Of a stretch of 64,000 nt of DNA, positions 53,920-62,465 are shown one piece after another; within the stretch, counting starts at the first letter, position 1; each line of letters opens with the position of its first letter. Location of the stretch: positions 1,295,728 through 1,359,727 of the forward strand of contig JBLWWJ010000002.1 of the NCBI GenBank assembly GCA_048268005.1. The letters run 5' to 3'. This stretch comes from Ancylomarina sp048268005. GTDB lineage: Bacteria; Bacteroidota; Bacteroidia; Bacteroidales; Marinifilaceae. The notes below the pieces were generated by a model. The model did not search any database and had not been told where the DNA came from. It saw only the letters and a list, made by a program, of their open reading frames with translations. Both the position numbers and the translations under genes were made by a program.

Positions 53920-54498
53920 ATGGCAACACGAGTAAAAAGTCCGGATAAGCGTAAAGCCTTATTAAAAGCGACTCTTAGTTTGGTCAATAATCATGGTTTT
54001 CATGCGGCACCCATGTCTAAGATTGCTAAGTTGGCCAAGGTGTCACCTGCTACCATCTACATCTATTTTGACAATAAACAAGACCTAATCAATCAGTTAT
54101 ATCTTGAGGTGAAGGCTGATTTTAGTGAACAAGCTTTTCAGAATTATACCGAAGGCTTACCCGTTAAAAAAGGTTTTGAGATTATTTGGTATAATATGGC
54201 AAGTTATAAGATCAATAAGCCTGAGGAATCTAACTTTTTATCTCAGTGTGATAATACCCCTATGATTGATGAGAAAAGCCGAGAAGAAGGCTTAAAGAAT
54301 ATTGAGCCCTTATTAAATCTTTGGGAGAGGGGAAAGAGTGAAGGGATTATCAAAGACATTTGTCCTTACATTCTTTATGCATTTACCATATATCCTTTGG
54401 CATTTTTAATGACCTCGCATCAAAGAGGAGATTTTGAATTAAAAGATGATCTTAAGACCATTGCTTTTCAAGCAGCTTGGGATAGTATTAGAATTTAA
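53920..54498 (+). CDS. TetR/AcrR family transcriptional regulator
   Basis: A 192-aa regulator with an N-terminal helix-turn-helix (MSKIAKLAKVSPATIYIYFDNKQDLINQLY, residues about 30-59) and a C-terminal ligand-binding helical domain. It is encoded between DoxX and an NAD(P)H-binding protein gene, with spacings of 3 and 11 bases, so it is autoregulated in the same transcript. The palindromes AATGAACGTTCATT at both ends of the cluster are its likely operators. The inducer is unknown; reactive carbonyls or quinones would fit the neighbours (inference). Confidence 0.88.
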   Translation: MATRVKSPDKRKALLKATLSLVNNHGFHAAPMSKIAKLAKVSPATIYIYFDNKQDLINQLYLEVKADFSEQAFQNYTEGLPVKKGFEIIWYNMASYKINKPEESNFLSQCDNTPMIDEKSREEGLKNIEPLLNLWERGKSEGIIKDICPYILYAFTIYPLAFLMTSHQRGDFELKDDLKTIAFQAAWDSIRI

Positions 54499-54509
54499 TT
54501 GATAAGAAG

Positions 54510-55172
54510 ATGGGAAAAACAGCCTTAATACTTGGTGCGACAGGCTTGACTGGCAAACTATTATTGAATCGCTTATTAGCTGATGAAGCTTATAAGTGTG
54601 TTAAAGTGTTTTCACGTAGACCTTTGGGGCTTCAACATTCGAAGTTAGAAATATTCATTGGCGATCTTTTAAAACTAGAACAATTTGAGTCTGATTTTAA
54701 AGGGGATGTGTTGTTTTGCTGTATCGGGACAACAGCCAACAAAACCAGGGATAGAGATCAATACAAGCAGATTGATTTTGGTATACCTGTCTCAGCTGTT
54801 AATTTATGTAAGAAGAATGGAATTGAAAGCTTTCTGGTTGTATCTGCTTTAGGTGCTAATGCTGCTAGTCATATTTTTTATAACAGAACAAAAGGGGAAA
54901 TGGAGCAGGTTGTATTAATGCAAGAGATTCCCAATACCTATATTCTAAGGCCTTCACTAATAAAAGGATTTAGGGAAGAGCAACGAATAGGAGAAACTAT
55001 TGGGGCTATTGCTATGAGCATTGCTCAAGTATTTCTGATCGGAAAATATAGGAAATACAGAGCCATCGAAGCGGATACCATAGCCAAGGCAATGCATCGA
55101 CTCGCACAATCGAAACCGAACTTAAAAATCATAGAGTCGGATCAGATAGAAGAACTGGGAAGCTTGTCATGA
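54510..55172 (+). CDS. NAD(P)H-binding Rossmann-fold protein (HTATIP2/YbjT-like)
   Basis: A 220-aa protein with the dinucleotide-binding GATGLTGKLLLNRLL at residues 9-23, the FCCIGTTANKTRDRDQY segment near 70-86 and the FLVVSALGANAASHIFYNRTKGEME stretch (family pattern S.LGA......Y...KGE.E) near 110-134. This places it with the atypical SDRs related to HTATIP2 and oxidoreductases of the NAD(P)-binding family. Substrate unknown. It is part of the TetR-controlled operon, 11 bases after tetR. Confidence 0.85.
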   Translation: MGKTALILGATGLTGKLLLNRLLADEAYKCVKVFSRRPLGLQHSKLEIFIGDLLKLEQFESDFKGDVLFCCIGTTANKTRDRDQYKQIDFGIPVSAVNLCKKNGIESFLVVSALGANAASHIFYNRTKGEMEQVVLMQEIPNTYILRPSLIKGFREEQRIGETIGAIAMSIAQVFLIGKYRKYRAIEADTIAKAMHRLAQSKPNLKIIESDQIEELGSLS

Positions 55173-55211
55173 GTATTCAGTTCTTTTATCCCTTTTTTAT
55201 CACAATAAATG

Positions 55212-55225
55212 AATGAACGTTCATT
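55212..55225. promoter_or_regulatory. Second TetR-type operator, upstream of the reductase gene
   Basis: AATGAACGTTCATT, the same perfect palindrome as at 53420-53433. When one site is inverted, several flanking bases (AAATG on one side) also match. It lies 214 bases before the reductase start. A weaker -7-like TAGGTTTT lies at about 55261. Confidence 0.7.
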
Positions 55226-55438
55226 AATAATCAGGATAAAGCTTAAATATGGAGATGTTTTTAGGTTTTAAGAACATTTACCGGACGACAAGCGTATACT
55301 AAGAACAATTTAAATATAAACATATGAACCGAGCATCGTATGCAATTTTGACTCACAGGCGAATGATTAAAGAACCCTCTTGCGAGTGTATATTATCTCA
55401 TGTCTCATATCTTGATACTCAAATCTAATTTTAAACAC

Positions 55439-56431
55439 ATGCAAACAATACAATTAAATAAAAGACCAGTAGGGACACCACAATTGTCCGATTTCAAATT
55501 AGTAAGCGAGGAGAAGCCACAAATCAATGAGGGAGAAGTCCTGTTAAAAGCGGTTTATCTTTCAGTTGATCCCTATTTGAGAGGACGAATGAGCGAAGGT
55601 AAATCTTATATCGAACCTTTTGAGTTGAACAAAGCAATGAGTTCAGGCATGGTGGCTGAAGTTGTTGAATCTAAGCGCGATGGATTCACTAAAGGTGAGT
55701 TTGTAACAGGCCTGCTAGCGTGGAAAGAGTATCAGACTCACAATGGAGAAGGCTTGATGAAGATTGACCCGAAAATGGCACCTTTATCAGCTTATCTAGG
55801 TGTTTTAGGTATGACGGGTTTGACTGCCTACCTAGGATTAACTGAGATTGGTAAGCCCAAAGAGGGAGAGACCGTCGTGGTTTCCGGAGCAGCAGGTGCG
55901 GTTGGTAGCGTAGTTGGTCAGATTGCTAAATTGCTGGGCTGCCGTGTGGTGGGTATTGCGGGTACTGACGAAAAAGTTGCAATTTTGAAGTCGGAGTATG
56001 GTTTTGATGAGGCCATCAATTACAAAACAACAACGGATATGAGTCTGGCTATTGCAGAAGCTTGTCCCAATGGTGTTGATGTGTATTTCGACAATGTCGG
56101 TGGTGAAGTTTCTGATGGGGTGATGGTGAATGTGAATCGATTTGCAAGGGTTATTGTTTGTGGAGCCATTTCACTTTATAACGCTACATCGATGCCAATG
56201 GGACCTCGAATTCAGCCTATTTTGATTAAGAATTCCGTATTGATGCAAGGCTTTATTGTCTTCAACTATCAAGACAAATATGCTGAAGCTATTCCTCGGT
56301 TGGCCCAATGGTTGATGGAAGGTAAACTGATTTCAACCGAAACAGTAGTGGAGGGTTTTGAGAATACGCCTCAGGCATTCATCGATCTTTTCGAAGGCAT
56401 AAACAAAGGAAAAATGATTGTTAAGATTTAA
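55439..56431 (+). CDS. NADP-dependent medium-chain reductase (CurA/PTGR-like)
   Basis: About 330 aa from the ATG at 55439 (MQTIQLNKRPVGTPQLSDF); the frame is open to an ATG at 55400, but the added 13 residues do not fit the family. It is a zinc-independent MDR: VDPYLRGRMSEGKSY, GVLGMTGLTAYLGL, nucleotide loop SGAAGAVGSVVGQIAKLLG and YFDNVGGEVSDGVM. The family reduces alkenals, prostaglandin-like or other alpha,beta-unsaturated carbonyls with NADPH. It is preceded by the second TetR-type operator and followed 39 bases later by a DJ-1/PfpI gene. Confidence 0.9.
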   Translation: MQTIQLNKRPVGTPQLSDFKLVSEEKPQINEGEVLLKAVYLSVDPYLRGRMSEGKSYIEPFELNKAMSSGMVAEVVESKRDGFTKGEFVTGLLAWKEYQTHNGEGLMKIDPKMAPLSAYLGVLGMTGLTAYLGLTEIGKPKEGETVVVSGAAGAVGSVVGQIAKLLGCRVVGIAGTDEKVAILKSEYGFDEAINYKTTTDMSLAIAEACPNGVDVYFDNVGGEVSDGVMVNVNRFARVIVCGAISLYNATSMPMGPRIQPILIKNSVLMQGFIVFNYQDKYAEAIPRLAQWLMEGKLISTETVVEGFENTPQAFIDLFEGINKGKMIVKI

Positions 56432-56470
56432 TCAATCCTTATTAGTTATAAACCATTAAATACAAATACC

Positions 56471-57175
56471 ATGTTAATGAAATCTGGTCTTATAAATATC
56501 TTATTTGTGCTAACCTCTCATTCTCAGATGGGAGACACCGGGCATAAAACCGGCTTTTGGGTAGAAGAATTTGCCAACCCTTATTACACTCTTGCAGATG
56601 CCGGTGTAAAAATTACGATAGCGACGCCAAAGGGAGGTGCAGCACCTATCGATCCAACTTCAAATTTGCCTCAGAATGCAACGGAAGATACCGAGCGTTT
56701 TAATAAAGATGAGGCTGTTCAGAAAATGATTAATGAAACCATTGCGCTTGCCGATATTAATTTTGAAGACTATGATGCTGTTTTTTATCCTGGTGGGCAT
56801 GGTCCGCTTTGGGATTTGGCTGAGGATGCCACTTCAGCAAAATTGATTCAAGATTTTTATTCGGCAAATAAGCCAATCGCCTTTGTTTGTCATGCTCCAG
56901 CAGCTTTGAAACACGTTTATAACGAAGAAGGTGAATGTCTGGTGAAAGGCAAAAATGTGACTGGTTTTTCCAACGAGGAAGAGGAAGCTGTTCAGCTGAC
57001 TAAAGTTGTGCCTTTTTTGGTAGAAGATATGCTAAAAGAAAATGGTGGTCTTTATTGTCGAGGAGAAGTATGGGCTGCTCATGCCGTTCAGGATGGAAAT
57101 CTGATTACAGGGCAAAACCCGGCATCATCGGCTCTTGTGGCTGAAATATTATTGAAAATGTTGCAGAGAGAGTAA
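56471..57175 (+). CDS. DJ-1/PfpI family protein (HSP31-like glyoxalase/deglycase type)
   Basis: A 234-aa protein with the nucleophile elbow AFVCHAPAAL (Cys140, His141), conserved TGFWVEEFANPYYTLADAGV near the N-terminus (the Glu of the triad region) and PGGHGPLWDL near 107-116. These are the features of class I HSP31-like proteins, some of which convert methylglyoxal to lactate without glutathione. ATG at 56471 and an in-frame ATG six bases later are both possible starts. Its place after a reductase in a TetR-controlled cluster supports a carbonyl-stress role (inference). Confidence 0.9.
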   Translation: MLMKSGLINILFVLTSHSQMGDTGHKTGFWVEEFANPYYTLADAGVKITIATPKGGAAPIDPTSNLPQNATEDTERFNKDEAVQKMINETIALADINFEDYDAVFYPGGHGPLWDLAEDATSAKLIQDFYSANKPIAFVCHAPAALKHVYNEEGECLVKGKNVTGFSNEEEEAVQLTKVVPFLVEDMLKENGGLYCRGEVWAAHAVQDGNLITGQNPASSALVAEILLKMLQRE

Positions 57176-57195
57176 GCTTTCAATCATCTTAAAAG

Positions 57196-57243
57196 AAATA
57201 AAAGCCATTGCCTAAAACGAACTTAGGTAATGGCTTTTATTTC
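57196..57243. terminator. Bidirectional terminator
   Basis: AAATAAAAGCCATTGCCTA and TAGGTAATGGCTTTTATTT make a long stem flanked by A/T runs, serving both the DJ-1 gene and the opposing kinase gene. Confidence 0.88.
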
Positions 57244-57306
57244 TATATATTCTTCTGGTATTCTTATATTTAAAATGATGAGGTTTTAATTTAACTAATC
57301 GGAATT

Positions 57307-59763
57307 TTAAGCCTTTTGTTTTATTCGAAAGTTCGGATGGGTAAAGTAAAAGGTTGAACCCTCGTTCTGTTTTGATTCCAAAGATATTTTGCCACCAAGC
57401 ATTTCTACCAGTTTTTTAGAAATGGATAAGCCAATACCAATACCATCATACTTTCTTGAGTTACTTTGATCTGCTTGTCTAAACATATCAAAGATATTTT
57501 TTTGGATATCATCTGATATACCAATTCCCGTATCTCTAACAAAAAAACAAATAGTTTTATCGGAAGCTTGACCTTCTTTTTTAAAACCAAATTCGATAGA
57601 GCCTTTTTTAGTAAACTTTAAAGCATTTTTTAAGAGATTTAAAAAGATTTGTTTAAAGCGTTTAGGGTCAGTATTGAGCATATACATGGATGCATCATCA
57701 GGTAGAATTAGTTTTAATTCAAGATGGCTTTTGTCCAAAGCATTTTGCTCTGCTTTAATTAGATCTTCAATTTCGTGAAGCATCGTTGAAAGAGGGTAAT
57801 TGTTACACTCAATTTTTATAATACCAGATTCGATTGAGGAAATATCAAAAATATCTTCCACAATACCGAGAAGCTGATAACCGCTTTGATTAATGGTTTT
57901 ACAGAAATCAACAGCCGTTTCAATAGGAGTGTCAAGGTTTATTAAGCTTGAGAATCCCAGAACAGCATTTAAGGGAGTGCGCAACTCATGCGACATGGTT
58001 GCTAAGAATGCAGACTTTAATCGGTCGGATTCTTTTGCTTGATGTAAGGCTTTAAGTAAATCGTCTTCGTTCCTTTTTTTCTGTATCGAAATACTAATTT
58101 GATGTGAAACCAATTCCAGAACTTCCTTATCCTTCTCGGTAACTACGTGTTCATCTTCGTAGCTTTGAATAACGAGTACGCCAATAATCTTTTCTTGCCC
58201 TCTTAAAGGCATTCCTAACCAAATTTTAGAAGGTGCACCTTGTAATTCTAACTCACCTCTAGATACCATTTCTTTCAATTTTTGCTGATTTGCTAAAAGA
58301 GCTGTTTGATGATCGATAACCCAACCCGAAATGGTTTTTCCTTTGGGAAAAGATTCAATAGAATCGAATTCATCGTTCATATAAGGTAGATGGAAGGTTT
58401 CAGTTGAGTCATCATATAGGGCTACAAAAAAGTTTGTTGTGTTAATTAATTTACCTAGTTCTAGACGTATGTATTCAATAAATTCAAATAAGGTGTTATG
58501 CGTAAAAACGGCATTAGATATATTGAGGATAATTTGTTGAATTGTCTCATGACGTTTTTGTTCAGTAATGTCCTCCTTAACAGCGATAAAGTGAGTAATC
58601 TCACCTTGACTATCTTTTAGGGCTGAAATGCTTGCGAATTCCCAAAATAACTCACCACTTTTTTTCTTATTCTGTAATTCACCTCTCCACTCATGGCCTG
58701 ATTTTATTGTTTCCCATAAATTTTTGTAAGTATCCTGAGAATTGTTTCCAGAACTTAAGATTCTTGGGTTTTCACCTATTACACAGTTCAGGGTATAGCC
58801 TGTTAGTTTAATAAATTTGGGATTTACAAATTCGATTTTTCCGTCGTAATCGGTTACAACGACTGATACAGGGCTCTGAATGACAGATTGAGATACGATT
58901 TTTAATTCTGTTTCGGTTTGTTTCAGGCGTGTAATATCACTAATGGAGAGTAGGGAGACAGCCCTATTATCAAAAATGGATTTCTTAACATTTACAATAA
59001 TATTTATCCTCGAGCCATCTTTTTTTAGGCCAATTGTCTCAAAGTAATATTTAGATTTATGATTGTTCTGTTCATCCCAGTTTTCTTTAGGAATAAAATC
59101 ATAAATGGATAAATTAGATAATTCAAATTCTGAATAACCTGTCATTTCTTCAGATCTCTGATTGACCTCTATAATTTTATCATCATCAAGAATGAAAACC
59201 GCTTCGTAGCTGGCATTTGATAGTGTTTTGAATTTTTTTTCACTGTCTTTTAATCGACTGATCATTCTGCAGCGATCGATGACAACTGCAGTAAGATTTG
59301 CTAATTCGGATATCAGATGAAGATCTGAAGTACTTGGGGTATGAATGAATGGGTGATAGATCGCAAAAGTACCTAATATTTTTCCAGATGGATCTTTTAT
59401 GGGTTGAGACCAACATGAGGCTAAATTAGCTTTTAGAGCGATTTTCTTAGCCTGATCCCAATAAGGGTGTGTACTAATGTCTTCTACAATAACTCTTTCG
59501 CCGGTATAGGCAGCAGTTCCGCAAGATCCAACTCCAAAGCCTATAGGGATTCCATGAACTGCCTTATTATAAAAATCGGGAAGGTTAGGAGCTGCTCCAT
59601 GTAATAAGTGCTTTCCTTCTTGGTCAACGCATAATATTGCGCAGGTTGAGTCTTGAGCATATTCTTGAGCATCTTTAACAATTTTGTTTAATAAAATAGT
59701 TTCTGGTGTGCCTTTATATAGTAATTCTAGTATGTTTGATCTAAGAGTAGAGAGTCCGTTCAT
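57307..59763 (-). CDS. Cytosolic GAF-PAS-PAS-GAF histidine kinase
   Basis: An 818-aa kinase with no transmembrane segment. Order: GAF (about 15-170, GVGSCGTAAYTGERVIVEDISTHPYW); PAS (about 178-290, YEAVFILDDDKIIEVNQRSEEMTGYS); PAS-PAC (about 295-410, VVVTDYDGKIEFVNPKFIKLTGYT); GAF (about 415-560); HisKA with the phospho-acceptor in ATMSHELRTPLNAVLGFSSL (about residue 595); HATPase_c with NLLKNALKFT, VRDTGIGI and GIGIGLSISKKL. The two GAF domains suggest small-molecule or redox sensing. No receiver domain and no adjacent regulator. Confidence 0.92.
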   Translation of the reverse strand: MNGLSTLRSNILELLYKGTPETILLNKIVKDAQEYAQDSTCAILCVDQEGKHLLHGAAPNLPDFYNKAVHGIPIGFGVGSCGTAAYTGERVIVEDISTHPYWDQAKKIALKANLASCWSQPIKDPSGKILGTFAIYHPFIHTPSTSDLHLISELANLTAVVIDRCRMISRLKDSEKKFKTLSNASYEAVFILDDDKIIEVNQRSEEMTGYSEFELSNLSIYDFIPKENWDEQNNHKSKYYFETIGLKKDGSRINIIVNVKKSIFDNRAVSLLSISDITRLKQTETELKIVSQSVIQSPVSVVVTDYDGKIEFVNPKFIKLTGYTLNCVIGENPRILSSGNNSQDTYKNLWETIKSGHEWRGELQNKKKSGELFWEFASISALKDSQGEITHFIAVKEDITEQKRHETIQQIILNISNAVFTHNTLFEFIEYIRLELGKLINTTNFFVALYDDSTETFHLPYMNDEFDSIESFPKGKTISGWVIDHQTALLANQQKLKEMVSRGELELQGAPSKIWLGMPLRGQEKIIGVLVIQSYEDEHVVTEKDKEVLELVSHQISISIQKKRNEDDLLKALHQAKESDRLKSAFLATMSHELRTPLNAVLGFSSLINLDTPIETAVDFCKTINQSGYQLLGIVEDIFDISSIESGIIKIECNNYPLSTMLHEIEDLIKAEQNALDKSHLELKLILPDDASMYMLNTDPKRFKQIFLNLLKNALKFTKKGSIEFGFKKEGQASDKTICFFVRDTGIGISDDIQKNIFDMFRQADQSNSRKYDGIGIGLSISKKLVEMLGGKISLESKQNEGSTFYFTHPNFRIKQKA

Positions 59764-60268
59764 TTGACTAAAATAATATTTTTTTTAATATACGGCTTCC
59801 TTCAAGTTAAAATATCTTTACATAAGATTTATATAACTAGGCATCTGTTTATTGTCTTATTCTGAGTTAAGGAGGTTTTGTGAATGAAAAATAAGCCATA
59901 TTAGTTTTGAGTGAGGTAAGCAACTTATCTCAGAAGTCCCAATATCGCTTAGTGCGAATATATGATTTATTTACCCTATGCTTTAACCTGTCCACCAAAG
60001 TTCATTAGGTAAATGCTGATCGTTAAGTTAAAGGTTTTGTTAATATTAAGCTTTTGATGAATTGTTTCAATCTCGACACGACTATCTTATAAAATGTATA
60101 GTGCACAGGCGTTAAAGTAGGCCCCTTTGAATAGACTCATTTCACTACACGAAGCAGATGGCAAATTTAATACTGCCAAGATTTAGTTGATTGAATTGTA
60201 TGTTGCTGGGTTTCATATTTATGTCTTTTCAGGTTGGGTTTGATATACGAACTAAAGTTGGTTTAAAA
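59764..60268. other. Intergenic region, no gene recognised
   Basis: About 505 bases between divergent/tandem minus-strand genes. Reading frames are short on both strands. No hairpin with a T-run and no RNA gene that I recognise. It may hold the promoter of the kinase gene near its 59764 end. Confidence 0.5.
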
Positions 60269-60634
60269 TTAGGCTTTAAATTTCTCTCTCGATTCTAAGA
60301 TGGCCTCCATATTTTCATCTGCCCAATCAACTAGTTTGTTAATATGGACTAATAAGGATTTACCTCTCTCTGTAATTTCATATTCAACTCTAGGGGGAAT
60401 CTCAGGGAAAATTGTACGCTTAACCAAGCCATCGGCTTCCAGAGAACGTAGTGTAACGGTTAGCATTTTCTGCGATATATCACCTGTTGTTTTATGTAAT
60501 TTATTAAAACGCATATTGTCGACCTCACCTAAAATCATGAGTATTAATATTGACCACTTATCACCGAATCGATCTAATACTTTTCTTACCGGGCATTCCT
60601 CAGCATGGGAAAATATTTCCAAATTTTTTTCCAT
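60269..60634 (-). CDS. HxlR family transcriptional regulator
   Basis: A 121-aa winged-helix regulator of the HxlR type. The N-terminal CPVRKVLDRFGDKWSILILMIL motif carries Cys15 in the position that senses thiol-reactive compounds in relatives such as YodB/HypR. RFNKLHKTTGDISQKMLTVTLRSLEADGLVKRT is the DNA-binding core and VEYEITERGKSL the wing. It is divergent from an NmrA-type reductase gene with two inverted repeats between them, so it probably represses that operon and itself. Confidence 0.9.
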   Translation of the reverse strand: MEKNLEIFSHAEECPVRKVLDRFGDKWSILILMILGEVDNMRFNKLHKTTGDISQKMLTVTLRSLEADGLVKRTIFPEIPPRVEYEITERGKSLLVHINKLVDWADENMEAILESREKFKA

Positions 60635-60660
60635 TTTATCTTATTGATTTTCAATAATAG

Positions 60661-60674
60661 TTACCTGGAGGTAA
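60661..60674. promoter_or_regulatory. Inverted repeat, probable HxlR operator 1
   Basis: TTACC-TGGA-GGTAA is a near-perfect dyad 27 bases before the hxlR-type start and shares TTACC/GGTAA half-sites with the second site at 60731-60743. Confidence 0.6.
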
Positions 60675-60697
60675 GTCTGGCACCCTGTGGTACCTTC

Positions 60698-60743
60698 TTG
60701 TACATCAAACACTCTCCATTTATCTTTGACTTACCAAAAGTAA
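60698..60743 (+). promoter_or_regulatory. Promoter of the NmrA/cupin operon with HxlR operator 2
   Basis: TTG (60698-60700), exactly 20 bases, then TATCTTTG (60721-60728) is a textbook Bacteroidota promoter. TTACCAAAAGTAA (60731-60743), inside ACTTAC...GTAAGT half-sites, lies over the expected transcription start, an ideal position for repression by the divergent HxlR protein. Confidence 0.75.
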
Positions 60744-60793
60744 GTTAATTACATATGGGAATCAAATTTTTGACAATACAAAAAAGAAGTGAA

Positions 60794-61663
60794 ATGACTA
60801 AGATTCTAATTACAGGTGCTACAGGAAACTTGGGTAAATCAGTTATTACTCAATTATTGAAAAGGATAAAAAGCGAGAATTTGGCCGTTCTGGTTCGTAA
60901 AGCTGAGGATTTTGAAATGTTTAAATTACAAGGGTTGGATGCTCGCTTAGGTGATTATACAGACTATGAATCACTAATTAAGGCTTTTAGTGGAATTGAT
61001 AAGTTGTTTTTTATATCGGGAAGCGAATTTGAAGGTCGTTCACAACAGCATAAGAATGTTGTAAAGGCCGCTAGGGAAGTCGGTGTAAAGCACATTGTAT
61101 ACACAAGTTTCCTAAGAAAAGATGAAACGTCTGCTTCGCCTATTTCATTCGTAGTTGCCGATCATATCGAAACGGAAATCTGGTTAAAAGAATCCGGAAT
61201 GAATTATACCATATTAAAACACAATTTATATATGGATATGCTGCCCTTATTTATTGGTGATAAGGTTCTTGAAACAGGCGTCATTTATCAACCGGCTGGT
61301 AATGGGAAAGCGGCTTTTACACTGCGCGAGGATATGGCAGAAGTTGCTGCACACATTCTTATCACAAATGGGCATGAAAATAAAGAGTACGATATAACTT
61401 CTGATAAAGCCTATTCATATCGTGATATTGCAGCCTTTATTTCTGGGATTACCGGAAAAACAATTGACTACACATCACCTTCGGTCGAAGAGTTTAATAA
61501 AACATTGGCTGGTGCAGGTGTACCGATACCATATATCGATTTGTTTGCAGGATTTTCACTGGCAATGGAGCAGGGAGAACTTGACAATACAAACTCAATA
61601 ATTGAGCAATTGATTGGAAGAAAATCGATCTCGGTAGAGGATTATTTAAAAACAGTTTATTAA
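60794..61663 (+). CDS. NmrA-like NAD(P)H-binding oxidoreductase (QorB type)
   Basis: About 289 aa from the ATG at 60794 (MTKILITGATGNLGKSVITQ). An ATG at 60755 is in frame but adds 13 residues, and the family starts at the Rossmann motif. GATGNLGK is the dinucleotide loop; FISGSEFEGRSQQHKNVVKAAREVGVKHIVYTSFL and HIETEIWLKESGMNYTILKHNLYMD follow as in QorB/NmrA proteins that reduce quinones or sense NADP(H). It starts the operon with the cupin-BFD gene (18 bases apart) under the HxlR operator. Confidence 0.88.
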   Translation: MTKILITGATGNLGKSVITQLLKRIKSENLAVLVRKAEDFEMFKLQGLDARLGDYTDYESLIKAFSGIDKLFFISGSEFEGRSQQHKNVVKAAREVGVKHIVYTSFLRKDETSASPISFVVADHIETEIWLKESGMNYTILKHNLYMDMLPLFIGDKVLETGVIYQPAGNGKAAFTLREDMAEVAAHILITNGHENKEYDITSDKAYSYRDIAAFISGITGKTIDYTSPSVEEFNKTLAGAGVPIPYIDLFAGFSLAMEQGELDNTNSIIEQLIGRKSISVEDYLKTVY

Positions 61664-61681
61664 TAATATAGAGTAATTACC

Positions 61682-62245
61682 ATGGATTTAAGTGCTATTG
61701 AAAAAGCAATCAAAACAAACGTATATCATATCCATCCAAATCTGAAAGTTCCCTATCATGAACATGGAACTCAAGATGAAATTTTTTATTGCATAAAGGG
61801 TTCTGGGATTGGCGTAGTGGACGGAAAAGAAGTAGAATTAAAGGTAGGGGATGTATTGGTTGCACCTGCTGGAGCTATGCATACCCTTAAAACTGATAAA
61901 GAGCTATATGTAACGGCTACTCTCATACCTGTAAACAGAATTATTTGTCATTGCAAACAAGTGAGTTACGGTGATGTTAGGAGAGCAATGCTTGGTGGTG
62001 CCCGTACTGTAGAGGATATACAAGAAATGACAGGAGCAGGAACCGAATGTGGAAATTGCATACCCGATATTAAAAAAATATTGGCATTAGCCTGTAGCTG
62101 CAAAATGGTTAGCATGGATACTATTGTTGATGCAATAAACGATGGCTCAGATACGGTTGAAAAGTTAGGAGCCCTAACAGGAGCTGGTACCGATTGTGGG
62201 AATTGTAAAGGTCTTCTTCAGAATATGATTGATACAAATAGGTAA
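61682..62245 (+). CDS. Cupin fused to two BFD-type [2Fe-2S] domains
   Basis: A 187-aa protein with an unusual fusion. Residues 1-83 form a cupin with metal ligands His26, His28, Glu33 and His67 (YHEHGTQDE, GAMH). Residues 87-133 form a BFD-like domain with CxC...CxxC (Cys89, Cys91, Cys123, Cys126 in TGAGTECGNC). Residues 136-182 form a second BFD-like domain with the same pattern (Cys138, Cys140, Cys172, Cys175 in TGAGTDCGNC). All eight cysteines are intact, so two clusters are expected. BFD domains pass electrons or deliver iron, so this could be a redox- or iron-dependent small-molecule enzyme (inference). Confidence 0.82.
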   Translation: MDLSAIEKAIKTNVYHIHPNLKVPYHEHGTQDEIFYCIKGSGIGVVDGKEVELKVGDVLVAPAGAMHTLKTDKELYVTATLIPVNRIICHCKQVSYGDVRRAMLGGARTVEDIQEMTGAGTECGNCIPDIKKILALACSCKMVSMDTIVDAINDGSDTVEKLGALTGAGTDCGNCKGLLQNMIDTNR

Positions 62246-62315
62246 TGTAAAACGAAAAATCTTTAAAAAAGAGGCCCTCTTTTAAAGCGTTCAAAAATGG
62301 CGAACTAGTGAATCT

Positions 62316-62350
62316 TATAAGCTCCTATTTATTAGGGGCTTATTTTTTTG
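62316..62350 (+). terminator. Terminator of the HxlR-controlled operon
   Basis: AAGCTCCTAT and TTAGGGGCTT form a stem with a run of seven Ts, about 70 bases past the cupin-BFD stop. Confidence 0.8.
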
Positions 62351-62465
62351 TATTGAGATAAATGTTGCTTGTTGATGATGTTTATTGGTTTTAGGCATAG
62401 TATTTGTGTTTCGAAACTCAGATATTGATTGAAGAAGTATGATTGAATACCTAAACACAAAACAT

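Noticed and set aside
59764..60268. A decayed gene in the gap upstream of the large kinase
   Set aside because: No frame gives recognisable similarity to any neighbour, unlike the clear nadA relic.
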